Source of the DNA: Mucilaginibacter geliditolerans
GTDB taxonomy: Bacteria > Bacteroidota > Bacteroidia > Sphingobacteriales > Sphingobacteriaceae
Reading direction: 5' to 3'
DNA: 64,000 bases
Assembly (NCBI RefSeq): GCF_014200495.1
Contig: NZ_JACHBY010000003.1
Span: forward strand, 558,001-622,000
The translations under genes and the position numbers were made by a program. Each line of letters begins with the position of its first letter. Position 1 is the stretch's first letter. Below, one piece after another: positions 18,076 to 26,750 of this stretch. The notes beneath the pieces were generated by a model. That model was not told where the DNA came from, searched no databases, and saw nothing but the letters and a program-made list of their open reading frames with translations.

Positions 18076-19761
18076 ATGAAGACCCTTGCAACCGGCGACT
18101 ACGTCGTATTTTTTATTTACTTTATCATTGTCGCCTTTTATGGCTGGTGGGTGTATAGAAGCAAACACAAAGGACCAAGTGATTCAAAAGACTATTTTTT
18201 AGCTGAAGGTTCGCTTACCTGGTGGGCCATTGGCGCATCATTAATCGCATCAAATATCTCAGCCGAGCAATTCATCGGCACCAGCGGTTCAGCATTTAAA
18301 ATGGGAATAGCCATTTCCAGTTACGAGTGGATGGCTGCGGCTACACTTATCATTGTAGCTATATTCTTTATCCCGGTTTATCTTAAAAATAAAATAGCCA
18401 CGATGCCGCAATTCCTTAACCAGCGGTATAACGGTACAGTCGCCATGATTATGGCGGTGTTCTGGTTATTGCTTTATATCGTAGTAAACCTAATGTCGAT
18501 ATTATACCTTGGGGCATTGGCTATAAGCGGCATATCGGGACTTAACCTTTATCTGTGTATATCGTTACTGGCCATCTTCGCGGTATTTATTACATTGGGC
18601 GGCATGAAGGTTATTGGTTATACTGATGTTATACAAGTATTTTTCCTTGTTTTAGGCGGCCTTGTAGCCACTTACATAGCATTAAACCGTATTGATGCCT
18701 TAACTGGCACCAGCGGCTTATGGAACGGTTTTAAAATACTGAAAGAACAAGCCGACGACCATTTCCACCTCATATTTAAAAAGGATAATCCCAATTATAT
18801 GGACCTGCCTGGCTTGAGTGTACTGGTAGGCGGTATGTGGATCACCAATCTTAACTATTGGGGCTGTAACCAATACATTACACAAAGAGCCTTGGGCGCA
18901 GATCTAAAAACGGCCCGTGGTGGTTTACTGTTCGCCGCGTTCCTTAAATTATTGATGCCGGTAATCGTAGTGTTACCGGGTATAGCTGCTTATGTGCTAT
19001 ATCAAAAAGGGATGTTCCACCATGAAATGCTGAGCTCAAAAGGTGTAATTGATGTTAACAAGGCTTATCCATCATTGCTTAACCTGTTACCAACCTATTT
19101 AAAAGGTATCGCGTTCGCGGCATTAACAGCGGCTATTGTGGCTTCATTAGCGGGTAAGGCTAACAGTATTGCTACTATATTCACGCTGGATATCTACAAA
19201 AAAGCAATTAACCCTACTGCCAGCGAACAGAAACTGGTGAGCCTGGGCAAAATATCAGTAGTAGTAGCTATGATATTAGGTGTGCTGTTATCGCTTGTTA
19301 TTGGTGATAAATTAATGGGTGAGGGTAAACAAGGCTTCCAATATATTCAGGAGTATACAGGCTTTGTATCGCCGGGTATATTTGCCATGTTCATTCTTGG
19401 CTTTTTCTGGAAGAAAACAACTTCAAACGCAGCGCTGTTTGCAACCATTGGAGGCTTTATATTATCAGTAGTATTCAAATTCCTGCCTTACTGGACAAAC
19501 CTTTCCTTCCTTGCGCCTTATGGTTTCTCAAAGGATAATGGCACAGGTGTTTTTGAAATCCCTTTTTTAGACAGGATGGAGTTTGTATTTGCTTTCTGTA
19601 TCATCGGCATGTACATCATTACTATGATAGAGAATGCCAAAGGCCTGCGCACAAACGGACTGGAAGTAGATACCTCCATGTTTAAAACCAGCAGGGGCTT
19701 TGCAATAGGTTCGATAGTTATTTGCGTGCTGTTAACTGTGCTTTATACTATATTTTGGTAA
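18076..19761 (+). CDS. Sodium:solute symporter, SGLT-like
   Basis: 561 residues, very hydrophobic, with about 14 membrane segments. SSS-family features: early DYVVFFIYFIIVAFYGWWVY, SKDYFLAEGSLTWWAIGASL near 37-56, AEQFIGTSGSAFKMG near 63 and the unwound-helix region GGMWITNLNYWGCNQYITQR near 252-271. Likely imports a sugar or related solute with sodium across the inner membrane. Separated from pgl by a terminator, so it has its own promoter; a sugar substrate fits the adjacent glucose-6-P pathway but is inference. Confidence 0.88.
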   Translation: MKTLATGDYVVFFIYFIIVAFYGWWVYRSKHKGPSDSKDYFLAEGSLTWWAIGASLIASNISAEQFIGTSGSAFKMGIAISSYEWMAAATLIIVAIFFIPVYLKNKIATMPQFLNQRYNGTVAMIMAVFWLLLYIVVNLMSILYLGALAISGISGLNLYLCISLLAIFAVFITLGGMKVIGYTDVIQVFFLVLGGLVATYIALNRIDALTGTSGLWNGFKILKEQADDHFHLIFKKDNPNYMDLPGLSVLVGGMWITNLNYWGCNQYITQRALGADLKTARGGLLFAAFLKLLMPVIVVLPGIAAYVLYQKGMFHHEMLSSKGVIDVNKAYPSLLNLLPTYLKGIAFAALTAAIVASLAGKANSIATIFTLDIYKKAINPTASEQKLVSLGKISVVVAMILGVLLSLVIGDKLMGEGKQGFQYIQEYTGFVSPGIFAMFILGFFWKKTTSNAALFATIGGFILSVVFKFLPYWTNLSFLAPYGFSKDNGTGVFEIPFLDRMEFVFAFCIIGMYIITMIENAKGLRTNGLEVDTSMFKTSRGFAIGSIVICVLLTVLYTIFW

Positions 19762-19770
19762 GATAAGGCA

Positions 19771-19853
19771 GTTCCCCTCTTGAGAGGGGGCGCGTAGACG
19801 GTGCGGCTGGAGGGGTGTGTTATTACGCATAAAGGACACACCCCTACACCCCG
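19771..19853. repeat. GC-rich intergenic hairpins (CCCCTC...GAGGGG type)
   Basis: CCCCTCTTGAGAGGGG (about 19774-19789) is a near-perfect palindrome. Next comes AGGGGTGTGTT (about 19811-19821), inverted as the ACACACCCCT segment near 19837-19846. It lies between the convergent symporter and DUF2306 genes and may act as a bidirectional terminator, although no T-tract is present. Confidence 0.6.
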
Positions 19854-19873
19854 AATCGCACAGGGCCAATTCT

Positions 19874-20512
19874 TTATGCTTTGCTTTCCTCTATTTTAAA
19901 TACCTTCTTCCGCTCATAATAATTGATCACTTCCACCAATAGCAGATTAGGCACCCAGCTTAAAAAGGCGATGATGATATAGTTATTCGGAAAGTTTACC
20001 CCTTGCCCAAAAATGGTGAACAGCCATATATAAAAACGTAGCGTCACTGCTGCAAATGCCAGTCCGTAGCTCCGGCGCATCATGCGGATGTGTTCATCTA
20101 TTTTGCCATTCATAACCAATAGCCAGGCGCTCAGGGTAAATATCACCCACAGGGTATTCTGAATAAAAAATGAGGCAAATACCGCCGGACCACGATTGAT
20201 GAATAAGGTCATAACATAAGCCCCCGGGGAAGCGAAAAATAGCACGCCAAATACATACAGTTTACCCAAAGCCTTATGCAGTGGCCGGTTATTGTATACT
20301 TTTTTCGAGAACTCGAAAAAGCCTGCTATCAGAATAATACTGCTCCCAAAAATATGACAGTAAAAGGCAGGCAGATACCAGCCGGTTGCAACGGCTTTCT
20401 GCTTTAATTGCAGAAATACCGACTGGTGCTTGAAATCAATGTACTGGTAAAATGTGCCCGCACACAAAAACACTATCCAGAACAGGGCAATATATCTGAG
20501 TACTTTACCCAT
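19874..20512 (-). CDS. DUF2306 membrane protein
   Basis: 212 residues with about six membrane segments: an N-terminal helix (LRYIALFWIVFLCAGTFYQY), then HIFGSSIILIAGFFEFSKKV, KALGKLYVFGVLFFASPGAY, and later HIRMMRRSYGLAFAAVTLRF with conserved His/Arg/Tyr. This matches DUF2306, an inner-membrane family related to cytochrome-b561-like folds; function unknown. Its ATG overlaps the stop of the upstream WG-repeat gene by 1 bp, so translation is probably coupled. Confidence 0.8.
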   Translation of the reverse strand: MGKVLRYIALFWIVFLCAGTFYQYIDFKHQSVFLQLKQKAVATGWYLPAFYCHIFGSSIILIAGFFEFSKKVYNNRPLHKALGKLYVFGVLFFASPGAYVMTLFINRGPAVFASFFIQNTLWVIFTLSAWLLVMNGKIDEHIRMMRRSYGLAFAAVTLRFYIWLFTIFGQGVNFPNNYIIIAFLSWVPNLLLVEVINYYERKKVFKIEESKA

Positions 20513-22395
20513 TATTCAGCCGCCAATGTATTTGATTTTTGCCCTTGAAGCTTCTGATTTAGCCAGTTGATATTGTACTTATCAATAACCGTTAATGAAT
20601 CGTCAACAGAAGCATTCTTTTTATTATCAGGAATATCAGTATCCCCATAAAACACATTGTTCCAGGCAGCGCTTTTAAATTTATAAAAATAAGAAGCATA
20701 TATCTCATTTTTCATATACTGCAGCATCTCGGGTGTTACATGATCTATTGATTTCCCATTAATTACATAGCAGCCTTGTAAATAACTATCATCCAGTTTC
20801 ACATATTTTGTACATCCAAATACACGTTGATTGGGCAATGCTTCCAGTTTGCCATTTTTAATATGCAGGTAATGATAATATGGTGCCTCGTATATTGTAT
20901 CCTTTATAATTTCCTGATCAACGCCGCTTGTGGTTCTATACTCAAACAAGGTATCGTTTATAGCCCGTATAGCGTTCTCATTGCATTTGCCAGACAACAC
21001 ACTTCCGCCGTCTCCTTGGCCTTGATAACTAGGTACATTAAAACCTAATATCCTGTTTTGTGCCTTATTAACAATCAGAACGTTCTTGCTCTCATATAAA
21101 CCTGAGCGGCCTCCCAGGTAATCATTATAAATAGAATAAAAAGCACTCTCCAGCCAATTATTAGCTTCATCCTTTTTATGGCCTTCATACTTAATTTCTA
21201 TCGATCCGCTGGCCTCGATACCATCATTATCAGCCCCCGGCTTTCTTAACGGATTTTCAAAGGTTACAAACTGATCTAATATACCCCAGTCAACCAGGTA
21301 TGATGGCGCCACAACAAGCGAAGTAAAATCTTCGCGGTCATTGTATTCCATAATGTTCTCTGAGCTTTCGTCCGACAGCGTGTACGAATCGCCATAAGCT
21401 TTTATCTTAGGCAATACATCAGCTATTTTAAAATCCTGTATTTTATCACTTACAGTCGAATCGCTTTTTAAATAGAAGTAATCATCGCCGTTACGTAATA
21501 AGGCCATGTTATCATCAGCCTTTAAAGGAAATATCTGGTCGTAATTTACGGGCAGTACCAATTTCCCACCCAGGTTATAGAATCCCTTTTTACCATCCTT
21601 CTCTACTTCAATTAATCCCTGTATGGTCCCGCCTATATTGTGGATCAGGTCGTACTCTGCTGGTATCACCTCCTTCAGGTCCGGATTTACGAGACCCATT
21701 TTATACGTCGGCTTATAATCAGGCTTATGATTATTCAACCAATAAAACTCCTTATTCAGTGTCCCTTTTATTACATAAAACCATGTTTTTTTATTGATAT
21801 GCTCAAACCATAATACACTATCATAGCGAGCCTTTAATTTATCAGCGGTTTTAAATGCGGCAAGTGTAATTGCGCTGTATATCGCATTCTCGGGTACGGT
21901 TTTGTTTCGCACCAAAATTGCGTAGGCCATATATCCTTTTAAAAATACACCTGTTTTTACTTCAGCTATTTTAAACCGATGATCGGCTATTTTATGAATG
22001 GTGAAGGTGATAACAGCTTGTTTGGTATCCATACCAGCATGCGTAAAGCTAACCGGCACTTCGGCAATGGTATTGGTAGAATTGCTGAAAATGATCTTAT
22101 TATCATCAGTATTCAAACTGATATTGAATGTCGGTGCTGATTTTCCATTCATGCCCGTTTTGCCGGCCAGTAGTTTAACCAGCACTGTTATCTGCTTATT
22201 GTTTTTACCCGCCTCAAAATCATTGACAGCCGAATCTATGTGCTCGTCCCTCAATTCATTTTTAAAATCATTCAAAAACTGTGTTATCTCCGCCTTTTCA
22301 GGTTTGGAAAAATACTTGCTCTTTATAAAAATGCATAAGCAAATTATTATAATCAGGCAGATCAGGCTTATGATTATTGGTTTGGTTTTCATCAT
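20512..22395 (-). CDS. WG-repeat-containing membrane-anchored protein
   Basis: 627 residues (M1 or M2 as start). A single N-terminal membrane segment at about residues 6-25 (PIIISLICLIIIICLCIFI) is followed by a large extracytoplasmic part. At least two WG-type repeats can be read near 230-300 (MGLVNPDLKEVIPAEYDLI and GKKGFYNLGGKLVLPVNYDQ). The remaining domains are not recognised. Probable envelope protein; role unknown. Divergent from the peroxiredoxin gene. Confidence 0.7.
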   Translation of the reverse strand: MMKTKPIIISLICLIIIICLCIFIKSKYFSKPEKAEITQFLNDFKNELRDEHIDSAVNDFEAGKNNKQITVLVKLLAGKTGMNGKSAPTFNISLNTDDNKIIFSNSTNTIAEVPVSFTHAGMDTKQAVITFTIHKIADHRFKIAEVKTGVFLKGYMAYAILVRNKTVPENAIYSAITLAAFKTADKLKARYDSVLWFEHINKKTWFYVIKGTLNKEFYWLNNHKPDYKPTYKMGLVNPDLKEVIPAEYDLIHNIGGTIQGLIEVEKDGKKGFYNLGGKLVLPVNYDQIFPLKADDNMALLRNGDDYFYLKSDSTVSDKIQDFKIADVLPKIKAYGDSYTLSDESSENIMEYNDREDFTSLVVAPSYLVDWGILDQFVTFENPLRKPGADNDGIEASGSIEIKYEGHKKDEANNWLESAFYSIYNDYLGGRSGLYESKNVLIVNKAQNRILGFNVPSYQGQGDGGSVLSGKCNENAIRAINDTLFEYRTTSGVDQEIIKDTIYEAPYYHYLHIKNGKLEALPNQRVFGCTKYVKLDDSYLQGCYVINGKSIDHVTPEMLQYMKNEIYASYFYKFKSAAWNNVFYGDTDIPDNKKNASVDDSLTVIDKYNINWLNQKLQGQKSNTLAAE

Positions 22396-22497
22396 ACTAA
22401 TATAAAATGAATTTTAAACAATGCAATATTATCCTATTCACAACAATCCATCACCATAAACAGCTTTATCCCAGCCGCTTGTAAATGCAGATATAAT

Positions 22498-22512
22498 ATA
22501 GTTTTTATCTAT
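22498..22512 (+). promoter_or_regulatory. Candidate OxyR half-operator upstream of peroxiredoxin gene
   Basis: ATAG-TTTTTAT-CTAT matches the OxyR unit ATAG-nTnnnAn-CTAT at every specified position. It lies 84 bp before the ATG and 42 bp upstream of the -7 element. OxyR is encoded at 35.6-36.5 kb in this window. A second unit at the expected 7-nt spacing is not evident. Confidence 0.6.
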
Positions 22513-22554
22513 ATTATATCGAAACTATATATAATATATAAATTACAAAGTTTG

Positions 22555-22562
22555 TATATTTG
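22555..22562 (+). promoter_or_regulatory. -7 promoter element of peroxiredoxin gene
   Basis: TATATTTG is an exact TAnnTTTG match, 19 bp before the ATG at 22582. Confidence 0.6.
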
Positions 22563-22581
22563 AGAACAAAAAAAGATAAAT

Positions 22582-23127
22582 ATGTTAACTATAGGACAAG
22601 AATTCCCAAAATTCTCTAAAACAGCGGTTGTTAGTATTGAAAAAGGTAAAGAGTTTGAAACACTAACTTCTGACTACTTTACTAATGATGATAACGTATG
22701 GACAGTAATGTTCTGGTGGCCAAAAGATTTTACATTCGTTTGCCCTACCGAGATTGCTGAATTCAATAAAAGCTATGGCGAGTTTCGTGATCGCGATGCA
22801 CGTTTAATTGGTGCTTCAACCGACTCTGAATTTGTGCACGCTGCATGGAGAAGAGATCACGAAGATCTGCGCGACCTTAAATTCCCTATGCTGGCCGATA
22901 CATCAAAATCATTAGCTGAAGACTTAGGTATATTAGAACCAACTGAAAAAATTGCTTACCGTGCTACTTTCATTGTTGACCCTACCGGCATTATCCGTTG
23001 GGTATCAGTTAACGATTTAAACGTTGGCCGTAACGTTAAAGAAGTTTTACGCGTACTTGATGGTTTACAAACCGATGAGCTTTGCCCATGTAACTGGGAA
23101 AAAGGTCAGGATACCCTTAGCGTATAA
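22582..23127 (+). CDS. Peroxiredoxin (AhpC/TSA family)
   Basis: 181 residues. The peroxidatic cysteine motif DFTFVCPTEIAEF places it at Cys54; WRRDHEDLRDLKFPMLAD contains the conserved Arg region. Near the C-terminus ELCPCNW gives Cys168 and Cys170, resolving-cysteine candidates. Reduces hydrogen and organic peroxides in the cytosol. The electron donor may be the AhpD-like protein encoded next. OxyR control is suggested by the upstream box. Confidence 0.93.
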   Translation: MLTIGQEFPKFSKTAVVSIEKGKEFETLTSDYFTNDDNVWTVMFWWPKDFTFVCPTEIAEFNKSYGEFRDRDARLIGASTDSEFVHAAWRRDHEDLRDLKFPMLADTSKSLAEDLGILEPTEKIAYRATFIVDPTGIIRWVSVNDLNVGRNVKEVLRVLDGLQTDELCPCNWEKGQDTLSV

Positions 23128-23151
23128 TAATTATTAGCATCTACCTATGTT

Positions 23152-23180
23152 CCCCGTGCTTTATTGCGCGGGGATTTTTT
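23152..23180 (+). terminator. Hairpin plus T-tract between peroxiredoxin and AhpD-like genes
   Basis: CCCCGTGC (23152-23159) pairs with GCGCGGGG (23166-23173, one G-T wobble) and is followed by TTTTTT. It lies 25 bp after the peroxiredoxin stop. It probably terminates most transcripts and lets some read into the next gene. Confidence 0.8.
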
Positions 23181-23206
23181 ATTCCCATATACTACAAAAT
23201 AATATC

Positions 23207-23791
23207 ATGAGTGAAGTAACAGAAACCATAACTGAACTATTGCAAAGCATTGGCCTTGAAAGCGACTACCGTACCGAGAGCCTTACTTTGCTTGAAAAAG
23301 GCGAATCACGCTACCTGCGCGATTTTAAACTGAATTTTACCAGCACATTAACTTCGGAACATTTAAGCACTAAAGAGTGTGCTTTATTAGGCCTGAGCGT
23401 GGCTATAAACAACAATAATACCCCGCTTACCCAATACTATACCAAATATGCCGAAGAGCAAGGCGCTACTGCAGCAGATATTGCTGAAGCTGCGGCATGC
23501 GCGTCGTTACTGGCATCAAACAATATATTTTACCGTTTCAGGCATTTTACCAAGAAAGAAAAATATAACCTGATCCCTGCACGTATCCGGATGCAGATAA
23601 TGATGAAACCGGTAACCGGCAAAGAATTTTTTGAATTGATGAGCCTTACCATTTCGGCAGTAAATGGCTGCGAGCTATGCGTAAATGCTCACGAAGATTC
23701 GCTTATAAAATTAGGCACAACAGAGGAGCGTATTTTTGATGCCATCCGTATTGCATCACTGGTAACTGCTGCCGGGAAAGTTATATTTTAA
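23207..23791 (+). CDS. Carboxymuconolactone decarboxylase / AhpD-like protein
   Basis: 194 residues from the ATG at 23207; the longer frame from 23147 would place the start inside the terminator hairpin. The C-terminal motif NGCELCVNAHEDSLIKLG gives Cys155, Cys158 and His162, the CxxC-x3-H signature of AhpD-type enzymes. Helical throughout. AhpD reduces AhpC in other bacteria, and its adjacency to a peroxiredoxin fits that role here (inference). Confidence 0.9.
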   Translation: MSEVTETITELLQSIGLESDYRTESLTLLEKGESRYLRDFKLNFTSTLTSEHLSTKECALLGLSVAINNNNTPLTQYYTKYAEEQGATAADIAEAAACASLLASNNIFYRFRHFTKKEKYNLIPARIRMQIMMKPVTGKEFFELMSLTISAVNGCELCVNAHEDSLIKLGTTEERIFDAIRIASLVTAAGKVIF

Positions 23792-24000
23792 GCTATTTCC
23801 GCTGAAAAGACTATCATATAATAAAATATGATGAAATTTTCATGAAATAAAAACACATTGCTTAATAAAAGTTTGCTTTTATTGATTAAAAACCTTTAAT
23901 TTTATAGCAAGATTAAGCACCCTGCCTTCCCCTTATAGTTTTGTTGAAAATATGTGTGATTTAGGTAGGGGTATACCAAATTTTTAATTGTTAATTTTTT

Positions 24001-24050
24001 AAAAAAAGAAGCCGTCCTGGAATAGTGATACCATGGCGGCTTCTTCTTTT
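24001..24050 (-). terminator. Terminator of the efflux operon
   Basis: AAGAAGCCG (24006-24014) is complementary to CGGCTTCTT (24037-24045). Read on the minus strand it ends in a T-run (A-run at 24001-24007). It adjoins the stop of the MFS gene and may also serve the plus-strand AhpD-like transcript. Confidence 0.85.
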
Positions 24051-25594
24051 TAGTGCGTATCGGTAGCGGCTTTCAATTTCTTGAAAGGCTGCAGGTATAG
24101 CAATGGTATGGAGAATAACATTACCAAACCTGATATCCAGTAAGCATCGGCATAAGTTAATAATAAGGTTTGTTTAATAACAGCACCTTCTATAGCCATG
24201 TATGCCTGGTGAGTAGCATCAAGTAATGAACTACCCTTTGACTGGAAATTTTGCACCAGCATATTAAACCGGATGTTAAACGGCGTATTGTATTGATTAA
24301 TATTACTTAACAAGTTATCACGGTGTACACCCTGGCGTATGTGAATAATTGTTGTTAGTGTAGCAATACCAAAAGCACCGCCTAATTGGCGCATCATGTT
24401 GTTTAAGCCTGTTCCTTGTCCAACTTCCGGCCCTTTCAGGTCGGCTATTGCTAAGGTGGTTAACGGTACAAATAACAGCGCCATACCAACACCTCTTATT
24501 ACCAGTGGCCAAAAGAAGTCGCTCGTACCTGAATTAAGGGTTGATTTACTCAGCATTGTAGTAAACACAAAGAACAGGAACATACCTATCGTTGCCATAA
24601 ACTGTGCAGGTATACCCTTATTAAGCATTTTACCGATAAATGGCATCAGGATAATGGTACATACCCCACCCGGGAACAATATCTCGCCCGTTTGCTGTGC
24701 CGAGAAGCCCAGCAGGTTCTGACAAAATATAGGGAACACAAATACCGAACCGTATAAACCAAACCCGAGTACAAATGAGGTAAACATACCCACCGCGAAG
24801 CTCCGGTGCCGCATAATGGCAAAGTTAACTATCGGGTGATCCGTACTTAGCTCCCTCCAAATGAACAGCAATGTGCCCAGTATAGCAGCTATGGTAAGTA
24901 CCAGGATGTAAGTTTTTGCAAACCAATCTTCCGATTCACCTTTTTCAAGGATAGTTTGCAAACTGCCTACTGCAACAGCAAGCAGTGCAATACCCCACCA
25001 GTCAATCGGTTTCCCTCTCCCGTCCTTAGGTGTCTTCCTAACAAATGTATAGGTAAGGAATAATGCCAGCGCACCTACCGGAATATTTACATAAAATATC
25101 CATGGCCATGAGTAATTATCAGTTATCCAACCACCAATGGTAGGGCCTACTGTTGGGCCTACTACCGCACCTAAACCAAATAGTGCGGTTGCTGTACCTA
25201 TTTCCTCACGTGGCCAGGTTTCTATCAAAATTGCCTGCGAGGTTGATATTAAACCACCACCTGCAATACCCTGTATAATACGGAACATTATCAATTCATC
25301 TAAACTATGCGCGTTACCACATAAAAAGGAGGCTATTGTAAACAATAGTATGGATGCCATGTAGTAATTCTTACGACCGAAGAAGCTGCCTAACCAGCCC
25401 GACATCGGCAATACAATTACGTTGGCTACCGCGTAGCCTGTTGTTACCCAGGCCACATCCTCCAGCGTTGCCCCAAGGTTTCCCTGTATCTGGGGCAAGG
25501 ATACATTCACTATCGTGGTATCAATAAGCTCCAATAATGAAGCCATGATCACCGTGATGGTAATGATCCACTTTCTAAAACCTTGTTCAGCCAT
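24050..25594 (-). CDS. MFS multidrug transporter, DHA2 (EmrB/QacA) type
   Basis: 514 residues with about 14 membrane segments. First helix with LLELIDTTIVNVSLPQIQGN near 19-38 (motif D1), motif A region GWLGSFFGRKNYYMAS near 61-76, and antiporter motif C LGAVVGPTVGPTIGGWIT near 144-161. Inner-membrane proton antiporter of a tripartite pump. It follows the HlyD-family adaptor by 7 bp and is the last gene of the TetR-TolC-HlyD-MFS operon. Substrates unknown. Confidence 0.93.
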   Translation of the reverse strand: MAEQGFRKWIITITVIMASLLELIDTTIVNVSLPQIQGNLGATLEDVAWVTTGYAVANVIVLPMSGWLGSFFGRKNYYMASILLFTIASFLCGNAHSLDELIMFRIIQGIAGGGLISTSQAILIETWPREEIGTATALFGLGAVVGPTVGPTIGGWITDNYSWPWIFYVNIPVGALALFLTYTFVRKTPKDGRGKPIDWWGIALLAVAVGSLQTILEKGESEDWFAKTYILVLTIAAILGTLLFIWRELSTDHPIVNFAIMRHRSFAVGMFTSFVLGFGLYGSVFVFPIFCQNLLGFSAQQTGEILFPGGVCTIILMPFIGKMLNKGIPAQFMATIGMFLFFVFTTMLSKSTLNSGTSDFFWPLVIRGVGMALLFVPLTTLAIADLKGPEVGQGTGLNNMMRQLGGAFGIATLTTIIHIRQGVHRDNLLSNINQYNTPFNIRFNMLVQNFQSKGSSLLDATHQAYMAIEGAVIKQTLLLTYADAYWISGLVMLFSIPLLYLQPFKKLKAATDTH

Positions 25595-25601
25595 TGTTTA
25601 T

Positions 25602-26666
25602 TTAGTCTTTATATATAACAGAAACATTCACGCTCATCCCCGGACGTAATTTTTCCAACACATCCTTATCAGCCTTGATCAAAATCTTAACAGGCACACG
25701 TTGTACTACCTTAACATAGTTACCGGTAGCATTATCAGGTGGCAGTAAAGAGAATTTTGCACCTGTAGCCGGTGAAAAGTTATATACTACACCCTCTAAT
25801 TTTAATTCAGGATAAGCATCAACTTCAATATCAACTTTCTGGTTAGCGCGAATTTTGTCAAGCTGGGTTTCCTTAAAGTTTGCAGTAATGTATAAGCTGT
25901 TATCATTAACAACAGAGAACAAAGTTTGACCTGCCTGTACCAGCTGACCAATCTGAATGTTCTTTTTAGATACGATACCACTTGCTGGTGAAAGCACATT
26001 GGTATATGATAATTGCAGCTTAGCATAATCAACATCAACCTGGCGTTGGGTAACACCTGTGTTGGTTACTGTTAACTGGCTTTGAGTAGTACCTATTTGT
26101 TGTTGTGCAGCTTTGTACTGGTCCTGTGCAGCTTTGTAATTTGCCTGTGCAACCTCAAGATCTGATTTTGACTGGTCAAATTGTTGCTGGGTGATTGAAC
26201 CATCTTTAACAAGGTTAGCATAACGTGCATAATCCTTGGTAACCTGATCAAGGCGTGCTGCTGCTGATGCAACACCTGCTTTAGCTACTGCCGAATTTGA
26301 GGTAGTAGTAAAGATTTGTGCCTGGCTTACGCCAATGCCTGCGCTTGCACCTTTTTGTGCTGCTAAAGCTTGTTCTAATTTTATTTTGTAATCGTGGTCA
26401 TCAATTTTTACTAAAAGCTGATCCTTGTTTACGTGTTCATTTTCCTGGAAATACATACTGTCAACATATCCGCCTACACGGGCAACAACCGGGCTTATGT
26501 CGCCGTCAATCTGCGCGTCGTCAGTATCTACGTGTTTGCTATAGTATATATATTCTTTGATGCCGAAAAAGATGCCACCTATAAGCACTATCCCTAATAT
26601 AATTGGAAGTACTTTATTCGGTTTCTTTTTAGGTTCTTCTTCTTCTGTGGTGTGTTTCTGTGCCAT
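25602..26666 (-). CDS. HlyD/EmrA-family periplasmic adaptor
   Basis: 354 residues: cytoplasmic N-terminus, one membrane segment (about 20-40, VLPIILGIVLIGGIFFGIKE), lipoyl half-motif DGDISPVVARVGGYVDSMYF near 54-73, a Gln/Ala-rich coiled coil near 80-205, the second lipoyl part SPASGIVSKKNIQIGQLVQAG, and a beta-barrel end. It links the MFS pump to the TolC-like channel. Confidence 0.92.
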   Translation of the reverse strand: MAQKHTTEEEEPKKKPNKVLPIILGIVLIGGIFFGIKEYIYYSKHVDTDDAQIDGDISPVVARVGGYVDSMYFQENEHVNKDQLLVKIDDHDYKIKLEQALAAQKGASAGIGVSQAQIFTTTSNSAVAKAGVASAAARLDQVTKDYARYANLVKDGSITQQQFDQSKSDLEVAQANYKAAQDQYKAAQQQIGTTQSQLTVTNTGVTQRQVDVDYAKLQLSYTNVLSPASGIVSKKNIQIGQLVQAGQTLFSVVNDNSLYITANFKETQLDKIRANQKVDIEVDAYPELKLEGVVYNFSPATGAKFSLLPPDNATGNYVKVVQRVPVKILIKADKDVLEKLRPGMSVNVSVIYKD

Positions 26667-26750
26667 TGTATTTTAATTGTTGAATTTGTGAATTAATGAT
26701 TTAGTGAATGTGAGTGATCTGCAAACATTTGCTTTCACTCGTCTGCACAT

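Noticed and set aside
19771..19853. Classical terminator between symporter and DUF2306 genes
   Set aside because: Strong stems are present but no T-tract on either strand, so it is listed as a repeat.
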